Under the pieces are notes generated by a model. The model saw only the letters and a program-made list of their open reading frames with translations. It had not been told where the DNA came from and did not search any database. Below are positions 62,891 through 64,000 of a stretch of 64,000 nt of DNA, in pieces (position 1 is the first letter of the stretch; each line of letters starts with the position of its first letter). Where the stretch lies: assembly GCF_017377855.1 (NCBI RefSeq), contig NZ_JAFREP010000021.1, forward strand, positions 124,001 through 188,000, read 5' to 3'. Source of the DNA: Acanthopleuribacter pedis (lineage in GTDB: Bacteria > Acidobacteriota > Holophagae > Acanthopleuribacterales > Acanthopleuribacteraceae). The translations under genes and the position numbers were made by a program.

Positions 62891-64000
62891 GGTGTCGCCC
62901 CAAACAGGAGCAAACCCTCACGCCGTTGGATGAAGCGGGTAATTTGTGCGGATGGATCGCGACCGGCATCCAATTGGATCGGGGTGTCCGGCTCGCGCAC
63001 GGCCAAGTTGGCCAGCGCCTTGGGACGGCCGTCGGCACCGGTCACCAGCAGAAAACGCGCGCCGGTTTTTTCGGCAAAACCGTGAAACAGGTTGAGGCGC
63101 GAATCCGCCTGGAGGGCGGCCAGCGCGGTAACGTCGCCGTATGCGGTGAACCGCCGCAAGGTGGCCACCTGCTCGGCGGGCAAGGCGCCACCCGCGTTCC
63201 CAAAAAGCGGCAGTTGTTCGAGCGGCAGGGTCGGAATCGCCAGGGCCGCCAAGGCGCCGGTCAGCGCCGTGTCACTCAAATCGCGAAAGCGGTTGCGCCG
63301 GGTGTCGGAAAACCGCAGCGCGGCCATGTGGTGGTTGGGCAGGTGGGCCAGGTAACGGCGCTGAGGACTGCCGCCCAAACCGTAACCCGCCGTGGCCGCG
63401 CCGCCGTCCACCAGCGCCACCCGTTCGCCGTCGGCACGGAGCCGATCAACCAACTGACGCGCCAGGCCGTCGGCCGCGGTCATCGCCGCGACACCGCGGT
63501 CAAAAGCAGCCACCACGGTGGTGTCCCCGTGCAGCGCCGGATCGGGCGCCCAGCCGCGCACCTGCACCGCCAGGAAGGCTTCGTCAAAAGCCGCTTTGTG
63601 CAAACTTTGGTAGACCTGGTTGAGCACGGTGAAACGGTTATCCGGGGCGAGCGCATCGGCGGCCCCGTCACGCCTGGCGGCGAAATGGGCGCCGTGCACC
63701 AGCAAGGCGCGCGCCCGCAGCGCGGCAAACAAGGACAACCCCAGGTCAAGCGTGTGCCGTTCGAACACCGGCCGCGCAACGGTCAGACTGTAGGGCGCTG
63801 AAGCACCCAAACGAAACACGTAAAAACCCTGGTGGCGGCGCGGCCGATCCGCGCCCTCGTGCAACAGCAAACAAGGGGCGCCGTCGGCGGTTTCGGCCCG
63901 TTGGAGCGACCAACCCAAGGCCGCGGCACGCCCGGCGATAAAACGCAAATCCTCCTCAAATTGTTCCGGCGCAAGGGTTTCGTAGTCAAAAACCAAGGTA
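62887..64000 (-). CDS. Unrecognised family, member B (5' end outside window)
   Basis: At least 369 residues, open to the window edge. Residues ~25-240 align with member A (56763-57599): G-F-Y-V-F-R, V-F-E-R-H-T-L-D-L-G-L-S-L-F, L-N-Q-V-Y-Q-S-L-H-K-A, A-V-Q-V-R-G-W-A, L-G-G-S-P-Q and R-R-N-R-F-R-D-L. Where A has N-T-S, B has H-G-A after a hydrophobic strand. About 130 residues beyond the shared core are rich in A-L and end R-R-E-G-L-L-L-F-G-A-T-P. A TTG at 63996 could be the start, but the frame stays open beyond it. Translationally coupled to the 835-residue gene. Function unknown. Confidence 0.7.
   Translation of the reverse strand, partial: TLVFDYETLAPEQFEEDLRFIAGRAAALGWSLQRAETADGAPCLLLHEGADRPRRHQGFYVFRLGASAPYSLTVARPVFERHTLDLGLSLFAALRARALLVHGAHFAARRDGAADALAPDNRFTVLNQVYQSLHKAAFDEAFLAVQVRGWAPDPALHGDTTVVAAFDRGVAAMTAADGLARQLVDRLRADGERVALVDGGAATAGYGLGGSPQRRYLAHLPNHHMAALRFSDTRRNRFRDLSDTALTGALAALAIPTLPLEQLPLFGNAGGALPAEQVATLRRFTAYGDVTALAALQADSRLNLFHGFAEKTGARFLLVTGADGRPKALANLAVREPDTPIQLDAGRDPSAQITRFIQRREGLLLFGATP

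Overview
The window is GC-rich (roughly 60%), gene-dense Gram-negative DNA. Lipoproteins, a secretin, a type VI secretion system (T6SS), a sigma-54 activator, large secreted beta-rich proteins and a predicted outer-membrane barrel protein point to a diderm with a large, regulation-rich genome. Acanthopleuribacteraceae-like Acidobacteriota or a myxobacterium-like lineage are my guesses. There is no rRNA gene or other decisive marker, so the taxonomy is inference only. No tRNA, rRNA, CRISPR array or insertion sequence was seen.

Layout. 1-390 is the tail of a secreted-type protein. 2118-2828 and 387-2117 are a LytTR response regulator and a LytS-like sensor kinase in one operon. 2919-4078 holds a small secreted protein and a GNAT acetyltransferase. 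4190-25535, all on the minus strand, is a T6SS locus. In transcription order it reads: secretin, PKD-domain lipoprotein, tssB, tssC, hcp, tssE, PAAR-like tip, tssF, tssG, vgrG, MORN-repeat protein, tssJ, tssK, tssL, tssM, tssA. No clpV/tssH is present in the window. A good -24/-12 (sigma-54) promoter sits upstream of the secretin. The divergent gene at 26389-27867 encodes a sigma-54 activator with a receiver domain, which makes a coherent regulator-target pair.

28023-29994 is an AT-richer pair resembling the Septu defence system (PtuA ATPase plus PtuB HNH nuclease), with ptuB frameshifted. 30081-30824 is a family I inorganic pyrophosphatase. 31419-44175 holds two paralogous secreted ~1,100-residue proteins with carboxypeptidase-regulatory-like N-termini and four-fold repeated C-termini. 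They flank a 1,725-residue secreted protein with a glycoside-hydrolase-like core and four LamG-like domains. 44313-48574 holds a coiled-coil protein, a small cysteine-pair protein, a membrane-anchored endonuclease/exonuclease/phosphatase-fold protein and an RlmD/RumA-like RNA methyltransferase.

48639-64000 is an envelope region: a 1.8-kaa protein with a probable C-terminal beta-barrel, a CapA-like lipoprotein, two members (278 aa and more than 369 aa) of one unrecognised family, an 835-aa exported protein, and a beta-propeller/Ig-like protein. A remnant of the beta-propeller protein's 3' end, with a covarying long hairpin, is repeated 2.5 kb away. This last region and the secretin-headed T6SS operon are the parts most likely to hold undescribed biology.
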